This document shows, piece by piece, positions 16,013 through 25,285 of a stretch of DNA of 43,151 nucleotides (positions are counted from its first letter, which is position 1; each line of letters starts with the position of its first letter). The position numbers were made by a program, and so were the translations under genes. A model generated the notes under the pieces. It had not been told where the DNA came from and ran no database searches. It saw nothing but the letters and a program-made list of their open reading frames with translations. This DNA comes from DASUZB01 sp035535495 (GTDB lineage: Bacteria; Actinomycetota; CALGFH01), in NCBI GenBank assembly GCA_035535495.1, contig DATLQA010000286.1:1-43151 (forward strand), written 5' to 3'.

Positions 16013-18496
16013 CTACGCGCCGGTCACCAGGTTGACGAGCTTGGGCGGGACCACCACCACCCGCGCGACCGGCCGGCCGGCGAGGGCGGCCTGGACCTTG
16101 GCCGAGGCGAGCGCGGCGCTGCGGAGCTCCTCCTCGCCCACCTCCGGCTCGACCTCGATCCGGTCGCGGACCTTGCCGTCGACCTGGAGCACGCAGGTGA
16201 CGCTCTCGGCCCTGGTGAGCTCGGGGTCGTGGTCCGGCCAGCGGGCCAGGTGCACGGAAGAGGTGTTGCCGAGCACCCGCCACAGCTCCTCGGTGACGAA
16301 CGGGGCCAACGGCGCCAGCAGCAGGACCAGGCGGCTGGCGGCGTCGCGGCGCTCGGCCGCGCTGCCCCGCCCATTCCGCAGCGCCTCGCCGAGCCCGTTG
16401 GTCAGCACCATCAGCTTGGAGATGGCGGTGTTGAAGCGGAAGCGCTCGAGGTCGTCGGTGACGTCCCTGGTGGTGCGGTGGGCGAGCCGGACCAGGCCGA
16501 GATCCGAGCCGGCCTCGGCCGCCTCGGCCCCCTGCCCGCCGGCGGCGGTGTTGACCGCGCGCCAGACCCGCTGGATCCAGCGGGCGACGCCCTCGGGCGA
16601 GACGTCGGCCCAGTCGACGTCGTCCTCGAACGGCCCGGCGAACAGGATGGTGAGCCGGGCCACGTCGGCGCCGTACTGGTCGATGATGGCCGTCGGCTCG
16701 ACCAGGTTGCCGCGCGACTTCGACATGGCGGCGCCGTGCATCACCACCATGCCCTGGTTGAGCAGGTTGGAGAAGGGCTCGGTGAAGGGCACCATGCCGA
16801 GGTCGTGCAGGACCTTGACGAAAAACCGGGAGTAGAGCAGGTGCAGGATGGCGTGCTCGATGCCGCCGGTGTACTGGTCGACGGGCATCCACGCCGCGAC
16901 CCGGTCGGGGTCGAACGGCCGGTCGGGGTCGAGCCCGGTGTAGCGCAGGAAGTACCAGGACGAGTCGACGAACGTGTCCATGGTGTCGGTCTCGCGCGTG
17001 GCCGGGCCACCGCACGTCGGGCAGGTGACCTCGACGAAGCGCGCCGAGGTCGCCAGCGGGGAGACCCCCTTCGGCTTGAAGTCGGTGACATCCTCGGGGA
17101 GCAGGACGGGGAGCTGGTCGTCGGGCACGCCGACCTCACCGCAGGCCGGGCAGTGGATGATCGGGATCGGGCAGCCCCAGTAGCGCTGCCGGCTGACCAG
17201 CCAGTCGCGCAGACGGAAGTTGATCGCCGCGCTGCCCTGCCCGCGTGTCTCCAGGTCGGCGGTGATGCGCGCGATCGCCTCAGGCACCGGGAGGCCGTCG
17301 TAGGGACCGGAGTTGACCAGCCGGCCGTCGCCCGGCATGGCCTCGGTCATGGATTCCGGATCGAGCGGGACCGGCGTGCCGTCGTCGGTGGTCGGCTGGA
17401 TGACCATGCGGACTTCCAGCCCGTATTTTCGGGCGAATTCGAAGTCGCGCTGGTCGTGGGCTGGCACCGCCATGATCGCGCCGGTGCCGTACTCGGTGAG
17501 CACGTAATCGGCCGCCCAGACCGGGATGTGCTCACCGTTGACCGGGTTGACGACGTGGGCGCCGAGGAACACGCCTTCCTTGTCGCGCTCTGCCGACAGC
17601 CGCTCGACTTCGGTCTCGCGCTCCACCCGCTCACGGAAGGCGCGGAACGCGGCCTCGTGCGGGCCGCCGGCGACCAGCCGCTCCGCCAGCGGGTGCTCAG
17701 GGGCGAGTACGAAGAAGGTGGCGCCGAACAGCGTGTCCGGCCGGGTGGTGAACACCCGCACGGGCGCACCTGTCTCGACCACCGTGAAGTCGACCTCGGC
17801 GCCGGTCGAGCGGCCGATCCAGTTGCGCTGCATGGTGAGGACCTTGTCCGACCAGCGGCCCTCCAGCTCGGCCATGTCGTCGAGCAGGCGCTGCGCGTAG
17901 GCGGTGATCTTGAAGAACCACTGGGTCAGCTCGCGCTTTTCCACCAGGGCATCGCATCGCTCGCAGTGCCCGTTGATCACCTGCTCGTTGGCGAGCACGG
18001 TCTGGTCGTTGGGACACCAATTGACCGGCGAGGCCTTGCGGTAGGCCAGGCCGCGCTCCCAGAAGCGGAGGAACAGCCACTGCGTCCAGCGGTAGTAATC
18101 CGGGTCCGAGGTGTTGAACGTCCGCGACCAGTCAAAGGAGATGCCGAGGCGGTGGAAGGTGGCGCGTTGCGTGTCGATGTTCTGGTAGGTCCAGGTCTTC
18201 GGGTGGGTGCCGCGCTTGATGGCGGCGTTCTCCGCCGGCAGGCCGAACGAGTCCCAGCCGATCGGGTGGAGCACGTTGTGGCCCTGCATCCGCTTGAGCC
18301 GCGGGATCACGTCGCCGCCGGAAAAGGCTTCGAGGTGGCCCATGTGGAGGTCGCCAGACGGGTAGGGGAACATGTCGAGGGCATAGATGCGCGGGCGGGT
18401 GGTGTCACTCTCGTCCGCCCGGTACAGCCCCTGCTCCTCCCATGCAGCAGCCCACTTGGCCTCGACCTGCTGCGGGTCGTAGCGGTCCACGTCCAC
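16013..18496 (-). CDS. leuS: Leucyl-tRNA synthetase
   Basis: 827 aa from the GTG at 18496 (VDVDRYDPQQVEAKW), with AGGAAGG 11 nt upstream. An in-frame GTG at 18508 and ATG at 18556 are alternatives. It charges tRNA-Leu. HIGH motif as PYPSGDLHMGH; Zn-type cysteines CPNDQ…HCERC and CPACG…CPTCG; CP1 editing domain with TRPDTLFGATFFVLAPEH and GTGAIMAVPAHDQRD; C-terminal anticodon and LeuRS-specific parts ending VVVVPPKLVNLVTG. The KMSKS loop reads AMSKS: the first Lys is Ala but the second, catalytic Lys is kept. No T-box signature is visible upstream. Confidence 0.96.
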   Translation of the reverse strand: MDVDRYDPQQVEAKWAAAWEEQGLYRADESDTTRPRIYALDMFPYPSGDLHMGHLEAFSGGDVIPRLKRMQGHNVLHPIGWDSFGLPAENAAIKRGTHPKTWTYQNIDTQRATFHRLGISFDWSRTFNTSDPDYYRWTQWLFLRFWERGLAYRKASPVNWCPNDQTVLANEQVINGHCERCDALVEKRELTQWFFKITAYAQRLLDDMAELEGRWSDKVLTMQRNWIGRSTGAEVDFTVVETGAPVRVFTTRPDTLFGATFFVLAPEHPLAERLVAGGPHEAAFRAFRERVERETEVERLSAERDKEGVFLGAHVVNPVNGEHIPVWAADYVLTEYGTGAIMAVPAHDQRDFEFARKYGLEVRMVIQPTTDDGTPVPLDPESMTEAMPGDGRLVNSGPYDGLPVPEAIARITADLETRGQGSAAINFRLRDWLVSRQRYWGCPIPIIHCPACGEVGVPDDQLPVLLPEDVTDFKPKGVSPLATSARFVEVTCPTCGGPATRETDTMDTFVDSSWYFLRYTGLDPDRPFDPDRVAAWMPVDQYTGGIEHAILHLLYSRFFVKVLHDLGMVPFTEPFSNLLNQGMVVMHGAAMSKSRGNLVEPTAIIDQYGADVARLTILFAGPFEDDVDWADVSPEGVARWIQRVWRAVNTAAGGQGAEAAEAGSDLGLVRLAHRTTRDVTDDLERFRFNTAISKLMVLTNGLGEALRNGRGSAAERRDAASRLVLLLAPLAPFVTEELWRVLGNTSSVHLARWPDHDPELTRAESVTCVLQVDGKVRDRIEVEPEVGEEELRSAALASAKVQAALAGRPVARVVVVPPKLVNLVTGA

Positions 18497-18749
18497 TGGG
18501 GAATCCACCTTCCTGGCAATATCGTCGCGGCGTCGATTTTCGCCTAGTCTCAGCATAACAGCAGGCCAACAGTGGTCCTGTTCGGGCCCAGACGCTGTCT
18601 CTGCGGGAATGCGTAGATCTGCCTCTGGACAATCGGCGCTGAGAGGTGCAAGCTCTCCGCCCATATCGACGAAGTCGTTCAAGCCGGACGTAGCTCGCTC
18701 TGAAGGCAAGCGGGCATCGCGCCAAACGTCCTACTCGAGGGGAGGCAGG

Positions 18750-19073
18750 ATGGTAACCGCTCGCAGGCGCGTCGGGGCACCGACCCCATATAGAACGTCC
18801 CTGCAGAATTGGCAGCCAGGCCGTAACTACGAGCCACAGCCCAGCACGACCAGCGCATCCCCCGCAGAAGATCTCGAGGTGCTGCTGCGGACCACCGAGG
18901 TTGCCCGCAGGCTTCAGGTCAGCGCGCGCACGGTCCTCGCCTGGGCCCAGGCGGGCAAGCTGCCGAGCATCCTCACGCCTGGGGGGCACCGCCGCTATCC
19001 GGTGCAAGGAGTCGAGCAGGTACTCGCGACCATGACTGCTGCTGGCGAGCAGCGGGTCGACGGCTACCGATAG
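18750..19073 (+). CDS. BldC-like / MerR-type helix-turn-helix DNA-binding protein
   Basis: 107 aa from the ATG at 18750, preceded by GGGGAGG. The N-terminal ~45 residues are basic and disordered. The C-terminal half is a winged HTH of the BldC/excisionase type: LLRTTEVARRLQVSARTVLAWAQAGKLPSILTPGGHRRYP, including the diagnostic GGHRRY wing. BldC proteins bind direct repeats as asymmetric oligomers and regulate development or metabolism in actinomycetes; phage excisionases share the fold. The gene is divergent from leuS. Its neighbour resembles a phage-type lysozyme, so a mobile-element origin is possible. Confidence 0.8.
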   Translation: MVTARRRVGAPTPYRTSLQNWQPGRNYEPQPSTTSASPAEDLEVLLRTTEVARRLQVSARTVLAWAQAGKLPSILTPGGHRRYPVQGVEQVLATMTAAGEQRVDGYR

Positions 19074-19138
19074 ATCAGACCGGCCGCGAATCCGCGGCCA
19101 CCCCCCGACGGCGAGCATCACCTAGAGGTTGACCGCAC

Positions 19139-19169
19139 CGCGGCGGGCATGCCCAGCATGCCCGCCGCG
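19139..19169. terminator. 14-bp perfect hairpin after the BldC-like gene
   Basis: A perfect 14-bp stem (19139-19152 with 19156-19169) with a 3-nt loop lies 65 nt after the BldC-like stop and about 190 nt before the next start. No T-run follows. It is most likely a terminator or transcription boundary. Confidence 0.6.
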
Positions 19170-19362
19170 AGCCTTCGGCCCGGAAGATGCCGCCGGAGAA
19201 CCTGGTGGCGGCCCGATCGAATTTGGCCGCGATCCCGGCCACGGTCGCGCCATTTCCCTGCTGATTGATCCCGGCATCCTGGTGGCGCGAGCCGATGAGT
19301 ATTGCTCCGCCGACTTCTGCGCACTTTCCGCCATCACTGTTTTTGTGCATGCTTGTGTCCCG

Positions 19363-20319
19363 ATGATCCCGGACACGGACGCGCTTACCGGCATCCCCTC
19401 CACCGCGGCCTGGGTCTGGCACGCCAGCCCCTGCCCGGTCGGCGACCTGGAGGGCGTCTTCGTCCGCTGCGCCAACGGGGCCAGCGGCTCCGGCGCCGAC
19501 GGCTTCGACTACGCGCGCAACTGGCGTGACTGGAAGGCGTCGGGGCGGACCATCGCGGTGCCGTGGACCTGGTTCGGGCCACCGTCCGGCACGAACGGGT
19601 CGGCCTGCGCCGACGTCCTGCACCAGATCGCCCCTGGCGAGCCGGTCTACGTCGTGGAGATCGCCTCGGACCCGCCGCCGGAGCAGGTGATGGCGTTCGC
19701 CCGCCGGATGCACAAGCTGGAGCCGGGCGCCAAGCTCGGCTTCACCAGCTACCCGACGCGGGCCGAGGCCGAGCGCCGCGGCGGCGTGCCCTGGGAGACC
19801 TGCGTGGCGGCGTTCGACTTCGGCCTGCCCCAGGTCTACACCCCGCGCCAGCGCGCCGAGCTGGTCCGCGCGAGCAGCCCGGTTCTGGCCGACATGGAGG
19901 GCAAGCCGATCCACGTGGCGGTCTTCCCGGACGCGGACGTCGGGTGGACCGAGAGCGCGCAGGCCGGGATCTTGCGCCACCTGGGCGCGTCGGCCTGGGC
20001 GATCGACCAGGCCAGCTTCGACACCTGGCGCCATCAGCTCGCCGCCTTGGGAGACGACGACATGCCGATTTCCGACGCCGACGCCGAGCGGATCGCCGCC
20101 AGGGTGGCGGCCAAGCTCACCCCGGACATGCAGGCCGCCCGCAGCGTGGCCGACTCGCGGGCGATCGCCGACCTGAAGAGCTTCGTCAACACCAAGACCG
20201 ACGAGCTCGCCTCGCGCATCATCGCGGTGATCCAGGAGCACACCGGCGGGACCGACCTGACCGACGACCGCCTGGTGGCGGCGATCAAGCGCGCCCTCAG
20301 GGAGGGCATGGGCCCGTAG
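19363..20319 (+). CDS. Putative TIM-barrel glycoside hydrolase / phage-lysozyme-like protein
   Basis: 318 aa from the ATG at 19363; the frame is open further upstream, but that sequence is not protein-like. The N-terminal ~230 residues alternate strands and helices as in GH25-like barrels: STAAWVWHA, EGVFVRCANG, RTIAVPWTWFGP, EPVYVVEIASDP, KLGFTSYPT, DFGLPQVYTPRQRAEL, and ASAWAIDQASF. The C-terminal ~80 residues begin MPISDADAERIAARVAAKL and are helical and charged, like tails of actinophage-derived proteins. There is no signal peptide. The catalytic acids cannot be assigned with certainty. Cell-wall hydrolysis is an inference from the fold. Confidence 0.6.
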   Translation: MIPDTDALTGIPSTAAWVWHASPCPVGDLEGVFVRCANGASGSGADGFDYARNWRDWKASGRTIAVPWTWFGPPSGTNGSACADVLHQIAPGEPVYVVEIASDPPPEQVMAFARRMHKLEPGAKLGFTSYPTRAEAERRGGVPWETCVAAFDFGLPQVYTPRQRAELVRASSPVLADMEGKPIHVAVFPDADVGWTESAQAGILRHLGASAWAIDQASFDTWRHQLAALGDDDMPISDADAERIAARVAAKLTPDMQAARSVADSRAIADLKSFVNTKTDELASRIIAVIQEHTGGTDLTDDRLVAAIKRALREGMGP

Positions 20320-20324
20320 GTCCC

Positions 20325-20360
20325 GCGGCGCGGCCGCTTCGGGCTGGGCCGCGGCGCGGC
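20325..20360. terminator. Possible hairpin between convergent genes
   Basis: CGCGGCC and GGCCGCG form a 7-bp stem around a ~10-nt loop in the 41-nt gap between the lysozyme-like gene and the DUF3151 gene, which converge. Short but well placed. Confidence 0.35.
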
Positions 20361-20810
20361 TCAGGGGGCGAGATCGCTGTGGCGCAGCGCCAGGTCGGGC
20401 GCGTCGGGGGCGAGCTCGTGGAGGAAGGCCTGGCAGCGCTCGGCCTCGTCGCGCTCGCCGAGCGCTTCGGCGGCGAGCTGCAGGCCGCGCAGCGAGCGCA
20501 GGAAGCCCCGGTTGGGCTCGTGCGACCACGGTACCCGGCCGCTGCCCCGCCAGCCCGCCTTGCGGATGCGGTCGAGCCCGCGGTGGTACCCGACCCGGAA
20601 GTAGGCGTACGCGTCGACGGTGCGGCCGACCGCCAGGGTCGCCTCGCCGAGCCCGGCCCAAGCGGCGAGGCAGGCCGGGTACCGCCCGGCCAGCTCGGCC
20701 AGTTCCTCGACGCTTGCCGCCCTGGCCACCTCGTCGAGCGAGCCATCCGGCTCCGAGATCCGGGTCTCGCCCGGCTCGCCGCCCGGCTGGGTGATCGGCA
20801 ACTGGCTCAT
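20361..20810 (-). CDS. DUF3151 family protein
   Basis: 149 aa. It carries the family's conserved core: AYAYFRVGYHRGLDRIRKAGWRGSGRVPWSHEPNRGFLRSL, followed by AAEALGERDEAERCQAFLHELAP. DUF3151 is found almost only in Actinomycetota and has no established function. The helical composition and TPR-like phrases (LAAWAGLGEATLAVGRTVDAYAYF) suggest a TPR-type scaffold. It lies 61 nt downstream of the ABC permease on the same strand and may share its transcript. Confidence 0.88.
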   Translation of the reverse strand: MSQLPITQPGGEPGETRISEPDGSLDEVARAASVEELAELAGRYPACLAAWAGLGEATLAVGRTVDAYAYFRVGYHRGLDRIRKAGWRGSGRVPWSHEPNRGFLRSLRGLQLAAEALGERDEAERCQAFLHELAPDAPDLALRHSDLAP

Positions 20811-20871
20811 GCCGTCACTCTACCCTGTTCCACCCCTCGTCCCCGGGACGCCAGGCGCCGCGAGCCGCCGG

Positions 20872-23800
20872 TCAGTCGGCGATGCGCAGGGCGACCGCCG
20901 GCTTGGTGGCGGCGGCACGGCGGGCGGGCCAGAGGGTGGCGAGCAGCGAGGCGACCGCCGTGGCCGCGACCAGCACCGCGATGCTGGTCCACGGCACCGG
21001 GAAGCCGATGCCGCTCGCCTGTAGCTCGGGGTCGTTCTTGAACAGCAGGTAGCTGGTGACGACGGACAGGACGGTGCCGAGCACGATGCCCTCGAGGGCC
21101 ACGAACGAGCTCTCGATCAGGAACGACCGCTGCACCGTGCCGGACTGGAAGCCGAGCGCGCGGAGGACGCCGATGGTGCGCCGGCGCTCGCGCACCGCCC
21201 GCACCATCACCACCCCCAGCCCGGCGATGCCGACCGCCAGCCCCAGGGCGAGGAAGCCCTCCATGAGCTGGAAGAAGCTGCGGTTGGCGGCGAAGTCAAG
21301 CTCGACCTGGCGCCGGATCTGGGTGGTGACCAGGCTGGCCGGCAGGTACTCGCCCTGCAGGTCGGCGGCGAGGGCCTCGTCCGAGGTGCCGGCGGCCGGT
21401 GCGACCAGCGCGCTGGACAGCTCGGCATCGGAGCCGAACTGCGCCGCCACCGCCCGCTGGCTCAGGATCACCGGGCCGTTGCCCCTGGCGAGGTCGTAGA
21501 ACGCCTGGCCGGAGCGGAGCGTACCCGCGATCGTCTTGCGTTCGGCCGTGCCGCCGCGCGGGTCGGTCAGGGTCAGCGTGTCGCCCGGGTGGTAGTCGAT
21601 GCTCGACGGGCCGGCTCCCTGGTCGCCGAGGAAACGGTCGGCGATCACGTAGCGCGGGTCGGCCAGCACCTTGCGCCATGCCGCGCGGTCGTCGCCCAGT
21701 CCGGCCATCCGCTCGTCCAGCGGGAACAGTCCACCGTCGAGGATCGCGTCGGTGACGCCGACCGCGGCCGCGTCGAGCGCGCCGAGCCGCCCGAGCCCGG
21801 TGATCCTGGCATTGGCGGCGGTCAGTGGTGCGACCGCCGCCACCTTCCCGGCGAAGCGGCCGCTGGTGAACGCGGTCGACGGGTCGGTGACCGGCCCGGA
21901 CGGGTTGAAGTCGGCGCGGATGGCGAAGCCGCCCGAGGCGTCGGCCACCGCTTCGCCGACGCTGCTGGAGATCACGTTGCCGAGCACGGTGAGCAGCACC
22001 AGGGTGAACACCACCAGGCCGTACATGATCAGGATGGCGCCGGTGCGGAAGCGGCGCGCGACCGGGTATGCCACCCCCAGTCGGGTGGCCAGCCCCGCCA
22101 GGGACGGCCGGGCCACCAGCGGCCGCAGCGGCCTGGTGAGCAACTCCTGGTTCTGGCTGACCAGCACCACCGCGGAGAACACCAGGACCGAGCCGAGGAC
22201 CACGAAGGTGGCGGTGGAGCCGTCGTCGAACACGTGGGGACGCACCGTGTTGGCGGCCAGCCCCCAGCCGAGCACCGCCAGCGAGACGCCGGTGTAGACC
22301 CAGCGCCTGGGCGCGAGCCGCAGCAGCAGCGGGCACAGCGCCAGCGCGGTCAGGGTCGGCAGCAGATAGGTCTCGACCCCTCGGCTCTGCGAGACCGCCA
22401 GCAACGCCCACGCTCCCAGCCCGGCGGCGGCCAGGGTGGAAAGGACCACCCAGCGCCGCTTGAGCCGCCGGCCCCCCTCGCCGGCGAGGTCGCGGATGGC
22501 GGCGATCACGTTCAGGCGGCTGATGCGGATGCTGGTCAGGGCGACCGTCAGGAACGAGATCAGGAAGCCGAGGCCGAAACCGTTGACCATGCTCGTCGGC
22601 GTGAAGCTGAAGAACAGGTTGAAGCCGCCCTCTTCCTCCGAGAAGGTCTCGAAGATCCGCGCGGCCACGATCACCACCGCCCGCCCCACGCCGAGGCCCA
22701 CCAGCACCCCGACCAGCGAGGCGACCAGCGCGTACACCGCTCCCTCGATGATGAACGCGCGCACCAGGCGACCCCGCCGCATGCCGACCGCCCGCAGCAT
22801 GCCCAGCTCCGGCTTCCGTTCCTCGGCGAGCATCACGAAGATGTTCACCAGCAGCAGGACCCCGGCGATGATCGCGAAGCTCCCGATGAACAGGAACAGC
22901 GAGCCCAGCTCGTTGCCGACCTCCTCGGCCTCGCGCAGCGCCTCCTGCTTGGGCTTGTCGACGATCGCGCCCGGCTGGTCGGCGGCGCCCTGATCCGCGG
23001 GGGCATCCTTGCCCTTGGCAGCCAGCGGGCCGAGCGCCGCCTCGATCTTGGCTGCGACCGCGTCGCTGCGGCTGTTGCCGCCCTTGACCCCGCCGGTGTT
23101 GGAGACGAACACGAACGTCTGCGGCGCGAGCCGCTCGGCCGCGGGGTCGCGGGCGCCGAGCCCGCCGGAGCCGGGCGTGGCGGCCGGTGCCGGCCTGGCC
23201 GCGCGGGCCTTCCTCGCCGCCTCGGCAAGCGTGCCGGGGGCGACGAAGCCGTGCCGGCGGCGTTCGACCGCCCCCGCCGCGGCAACCCCCTCGGCCGGCA
23301 CCACCCTGACGACCCGCAGGTCGGTCGGCTGCCCGTAGAGCCAGACGGTGAGGACGTCACCGGCTCGTGCGTCCATCACGCTGGCAAGGTCGCTGTTGAT
23401 CACGATCTCGCCGCTGCGCGGCCCCGGCCCGCCGAGCCCGGAGCCCCGGTCGGCAGCCCCGCCGAACGCGGCCGCCTGGGCGAAATCGACCTCGAAGACG
23501 CCGGCGCGCGGCTCGGCCTTGCGGCCGGCGCCGTCCCCCTTGCCGACCGCGGCCTCGCCCCCGGTGAGCACCAGCAGGCCGTCCACCTCCGGGTCGCTCC
23601 GCAGCGGGGCCAGGCGGCGGGCGACCTCCCCGCCCTGGGCAGGAGGCGCGACGACGACCTCGTCGACCGGTCCGAGCGCCGCGGTCGCCTGCCGCTCGAT
23701 CGAGCTGTTGAAGGTGTCGCCCACCACCAGGCTGCCCACGATAATCGCGGTGCCGAGCACCGACCCGATCACCACCAGCGCGGCCTCGCCACGGCGTCTG

Positions 23801-23916
23801 GCGATCTGCCGCAGCGCCAGCCGCCGCAGGACGCCGTGCCGCAGGGAGATGACCAGGGTGCCGGCGAGCGCCAGGCCGACCAGCCCCACCAGGTACGGAG
23901 TGAGGTTCGGGTACAT
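20872..23916 (-). CDS. ABC transporter permease, FtsX/MacB type with two FtsX modules
   Basis: 1014 aa. Two TM helices near the N-terminus flank a basic linker (VLRRLALRQIARRRGE). A large extracellular MacB-like domain (about 75-320) follows. FtsX module one reads SLFLFIGSFAIIAGVLLLVNIFVMLAEERKPELGMLRAVGMRRG and continues through further helices. A central membrane segment, a second periplasmic domain (about 660-860), and FtsX module two (LALGLAVGIAGLGVVMVRAVRERRRTIGVLRALGFQ) ending LLATLWPARRAAATKPAVALRIAD complete it. The ERxxxGxLRAxG coupling motif occurs twice. The ATPase gene is 3 nt upstream. Such systems export or extract lipids, peptides or lipoproteins; the cargo is unknown. Confidence 0.92.
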   Translation of the reverse strand: MYPNLTPYLVGLVGLALAGTLVISLRHGVLRRLALRQIARRRGEAALVVIGSVLGTAIIVGSLVVGDTFNSSIERQATAALGPVDEVVVAPPAQGGEVARRLAPLRSDPEVDGLLVLTGGEAAVGKGDGAGRKAEPRAGVFEVDFAQAAAFGGAADRGSGLGGPGPRSGEIVINSDLASVMDARAGDVLTVWLYGQPTDLRVVRVVPAEGVAAAGAVERRRHGFVAPGTLAEAARKARAARPAPAATPGSGGLGARDPAAERLAPQTFVFVSNTGGVKGGNSRSDAVAAKIEAALGPLAAKGKDAPADQGAADQPGAIVDKPKQEALREAEEVGNELGSLFLFIGSFAIIAGVLLLVNIFVMLAEERKPELGMLRAVGMRRGRLVRAFIIEGAVYALVASLVGVLVGLGVGRAVVIVAARIFETFSEEEGGFNLFFSFTPTSMVNGFGLGFLISFLTVALTSIRISRLNVIAAIRDLAGEGGRRLKRRWVVLSTLAAAGLGAWALLAVSQSRGVETYLLPTLTALALCPLLLRLAPRRWVYTGVSLAVLGWGLAANTVRPHVFDDGSTATFVVLGSVLVFSAVVLVSQNQELLTRPLRPLVARPSLAGLATRLGVAYPVARRFRTGAILIMYGLVVFTLVLLTVLGNVISSSVGEAVADASGGFAIRADFNPSGPVTDPSTAFTSGRFAGKVAAVAPLTAANARITGLGRLGALDAAAVGVTDAILDGGLFPLDERMAGLGDDRAAWRKVLADPRYVIADRFLGDQGAGPSSIDYHPGDTLTLTDPRGGTAERKTIAGTLRSGQAFYDLARGNGPVILSQRAVAAQFGSDAELSSALVAPAAGTSDEALAADLQGEYLPASLVTTQIRRQVELDFAANRSFFQLMEGFLALGLAVGIAGLGVVMVRAVRERRRTIGVLRALGFQSGTVQRSFLIESSFVALEGIVLGTVLSVVTSYLLFKNDPELQASGIGFPVPWTSIAVLVAATAVASLLATLWPARRAAATKPAVALRIAD

Positions 23917-23919
23917 CGG

Positions 23920-24696
23920 TCACCTCACCGCCCACGCCGGCTGGCGCAGCTCGTCGCCGACCAGGCGGCCGTCGCGCATGCGGATCAGCCGCCCGGCTGA
24001 GGCACCGATGGCCAGGTCGTGGGTGACCAGCACGATCGTCTGGCCGTCTCGCCGGTTCAGTTCGTGCAGCAGTTCGACCACCTGGTCGGCGGTGGCCGTG
24101 TCGAGGTTCCCGGTCGGCTCGTCGGCCCACACGATCGCCGGGCTGCTCGCCAGCGCCCGCGCGACCGTGACCCGCTGCTGCTCTCCGCCGGACAGCTCGT
24201 TCGGCCGGTGCCCGGTGCGGTGGCCGAGGCCGACCCGTTCGAGCATCTCCACCGCCCGCCGCCGAGCCTGCCTGGCGCCGATACCGCCGAGCAGCAGTGG
24301 CAGCTCGACGTTCTCCGCCGCGGTGAACACCGGGATCAGGTTGAACGCCTGGAAGACGAAGCCCATCGAAGTGGCCCGGTGGCTGGTGCGGGCCGCGTCG
24401 GACATGGCGAACAGGTCCCGCCCGTTCAACAGCACCCGTCCGGCGTCGATGCCGTCCAGCCCGGAGAGGCAGTTGAGCAGGGTCGTCTTGCCAGACCCCG
24501 ACGGCCCCATCACCGCCACCAGCTCGCCCTGGCGGACCGTCAGGTCGAGCCCGGACAGGGCCTCCACCTCGATCTCGCCGGTGCGGTAGACCTTTCGCAC
24601 GCCCTCGGCGACGAGCAGGGCCGGGGGCGTTCCATCGGTACGCGCCGCTGTTGCGGGGGTCGGCTCGGCCTGGGCCCGCCGCCGCTTCAGGTTCAC
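23920..24696 (-). CDS. ABC transporter ATP-binding protein (LolD/MacB-type)
   Basis: 258 aa from the GTG at 24696, with AAAGGA upstream; the frame extends to 24795 but without family-like sequence. Walker A GPSGSGKTTLL, Q-loop GFVFQAFNLIPVFTAAENVELPLLL, signature LSGGEQQRVTVARAL, Walker B AIVWADEPTGNLD, and H-loop LVTHD are all intact. The long DGxDAGRVLLNGRDLF and DEPTGNLD segments mark the MacB/LolD/FtsE group. It energises the adjacent FtsX-type permease, 3 nt downstream. Confidence 0.95.
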   Translation of the reverse strand: MNLKRRRAQAEPTPATAARTDGTPPALLVAEGVRKVYRTGEIEVEALSGLDLTVRQGELVAVMGPSGSGKTTLLNCLSGLDGIDAGRVLLNGRDLFAMSDAARTSHRATSMGFVFQAFNLIPVFTAAENVELPLLLGGIGARQARRRAVEMLERVGLGHRTGHRPNELSGGEQQRVTVARALASSPAIVWADEPTGNLDTATADQVVELLHELNRRDGQTIVLVTHDLAIGASAGRLIRMRDGRLVGDELRQPAWAVR

Positions 24697-24873
24697 GTCG
24701 TCCGTCCTTTCGCCTCCTGATGCGTCTCGGTGGTGGCCATCGCCAACGCCGGTCGAGCAGGCACCAGGGTTCAGGACGGGGCGATCGGGGACCATCGGGC
24801 ATGACCCCCTTGCTTCCCTGAATCCCCGCCGGGACCGTCAGGGTGATCCCCTAGCCGACGCTCCGCGCCGGCC

Positions 24874-25236
24874 TCACATCTCCAGGCCGGCGTCGTCCAT
24901 GATCGGCCGCACCTCCATCGCGACCAGGCGGGCGTCCGGCCAGCGCGCGGCGATCTCGGTCGCCCGGTCGATGCTCTCGCAGTCGATCACGCAGTAGCCG
25001 GCCAGGTGCTCCTTGGCCTCCGCGAACGGCCCGTCGGTGGTCGCCGGGACGTGGTCCCGCACCCGGACGGTCCGGCTGTGGGACGGGTCGGCCAGCGCCG
25101 CCCCGCCGACCCACTCGCCGGACTCGGTGAGTTCCTGCATCAGCGCCTCGGCCTCGCCCATCAGCCCGTTGCGCTCCTCTTCGGACATGGTCTGCCAGGT
25201 CGTCGGGTTGCTGTAGATCAGCAGCATGTACTTCAT
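24874..25236 (-). CDS. YCII/DGPF-domain protein
   Basis: 120 aa from the ATG at 25236 (MKYMLLIYSNP), with AGGGG 7 nt upstream. It has the YCII-related fold and the name-giving DGPF motif (TTDGPFAEAKEHLAGYCVIDC), then ATEIAARWPDARLVAMEVRPI. DGPF proteins are typically encoded next to an ECF42 sigma factor and belong to its regulon; their biochemical role is unknown. No ECF42 gene adjoins here, but an ECF42-like promoter lies at 25286-25317. Confidence 0.92.
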   Translation of the reverse strand: MKYMLLIYSNPTTWQTMSEEERNGLMGEAEALMQELTESGEWVGGAALADPSHSRTVRVRDHVPATTDGPFAEAKEHLAGYCVIDCESIDRATEIAARWPDARLVAMEVRPIMDDAGLEM

Positions 25237-25285
25237 GTCCTCACCCCTCATGGTCCGGCACCAGCCCCGGGTGCCTCGTCAGGGA

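Noticed and set aside
15821..18547. A 908-codon open frame on the plus strand opposite leuS
   Set aside because: It is the mirror of leuS in GC-rich DNA; it is rich in Gly/Arg/Asp/Val/His without any family motif.
18497..18749. T-box or other tRNA-sensing leader upstream of leuS
   Set aside because: No T-box core (GGTGGNACCGCG-like) or specifier structure was found on the minus strand.
21589..24000. An 803-codon plus-strand frame opposite the ABC permease
   Set aside because: Composition (Gly/Arg/His/Glu/Gln-rich) is that of an antisense shadow; the minus strand has clear FtsX motifs.
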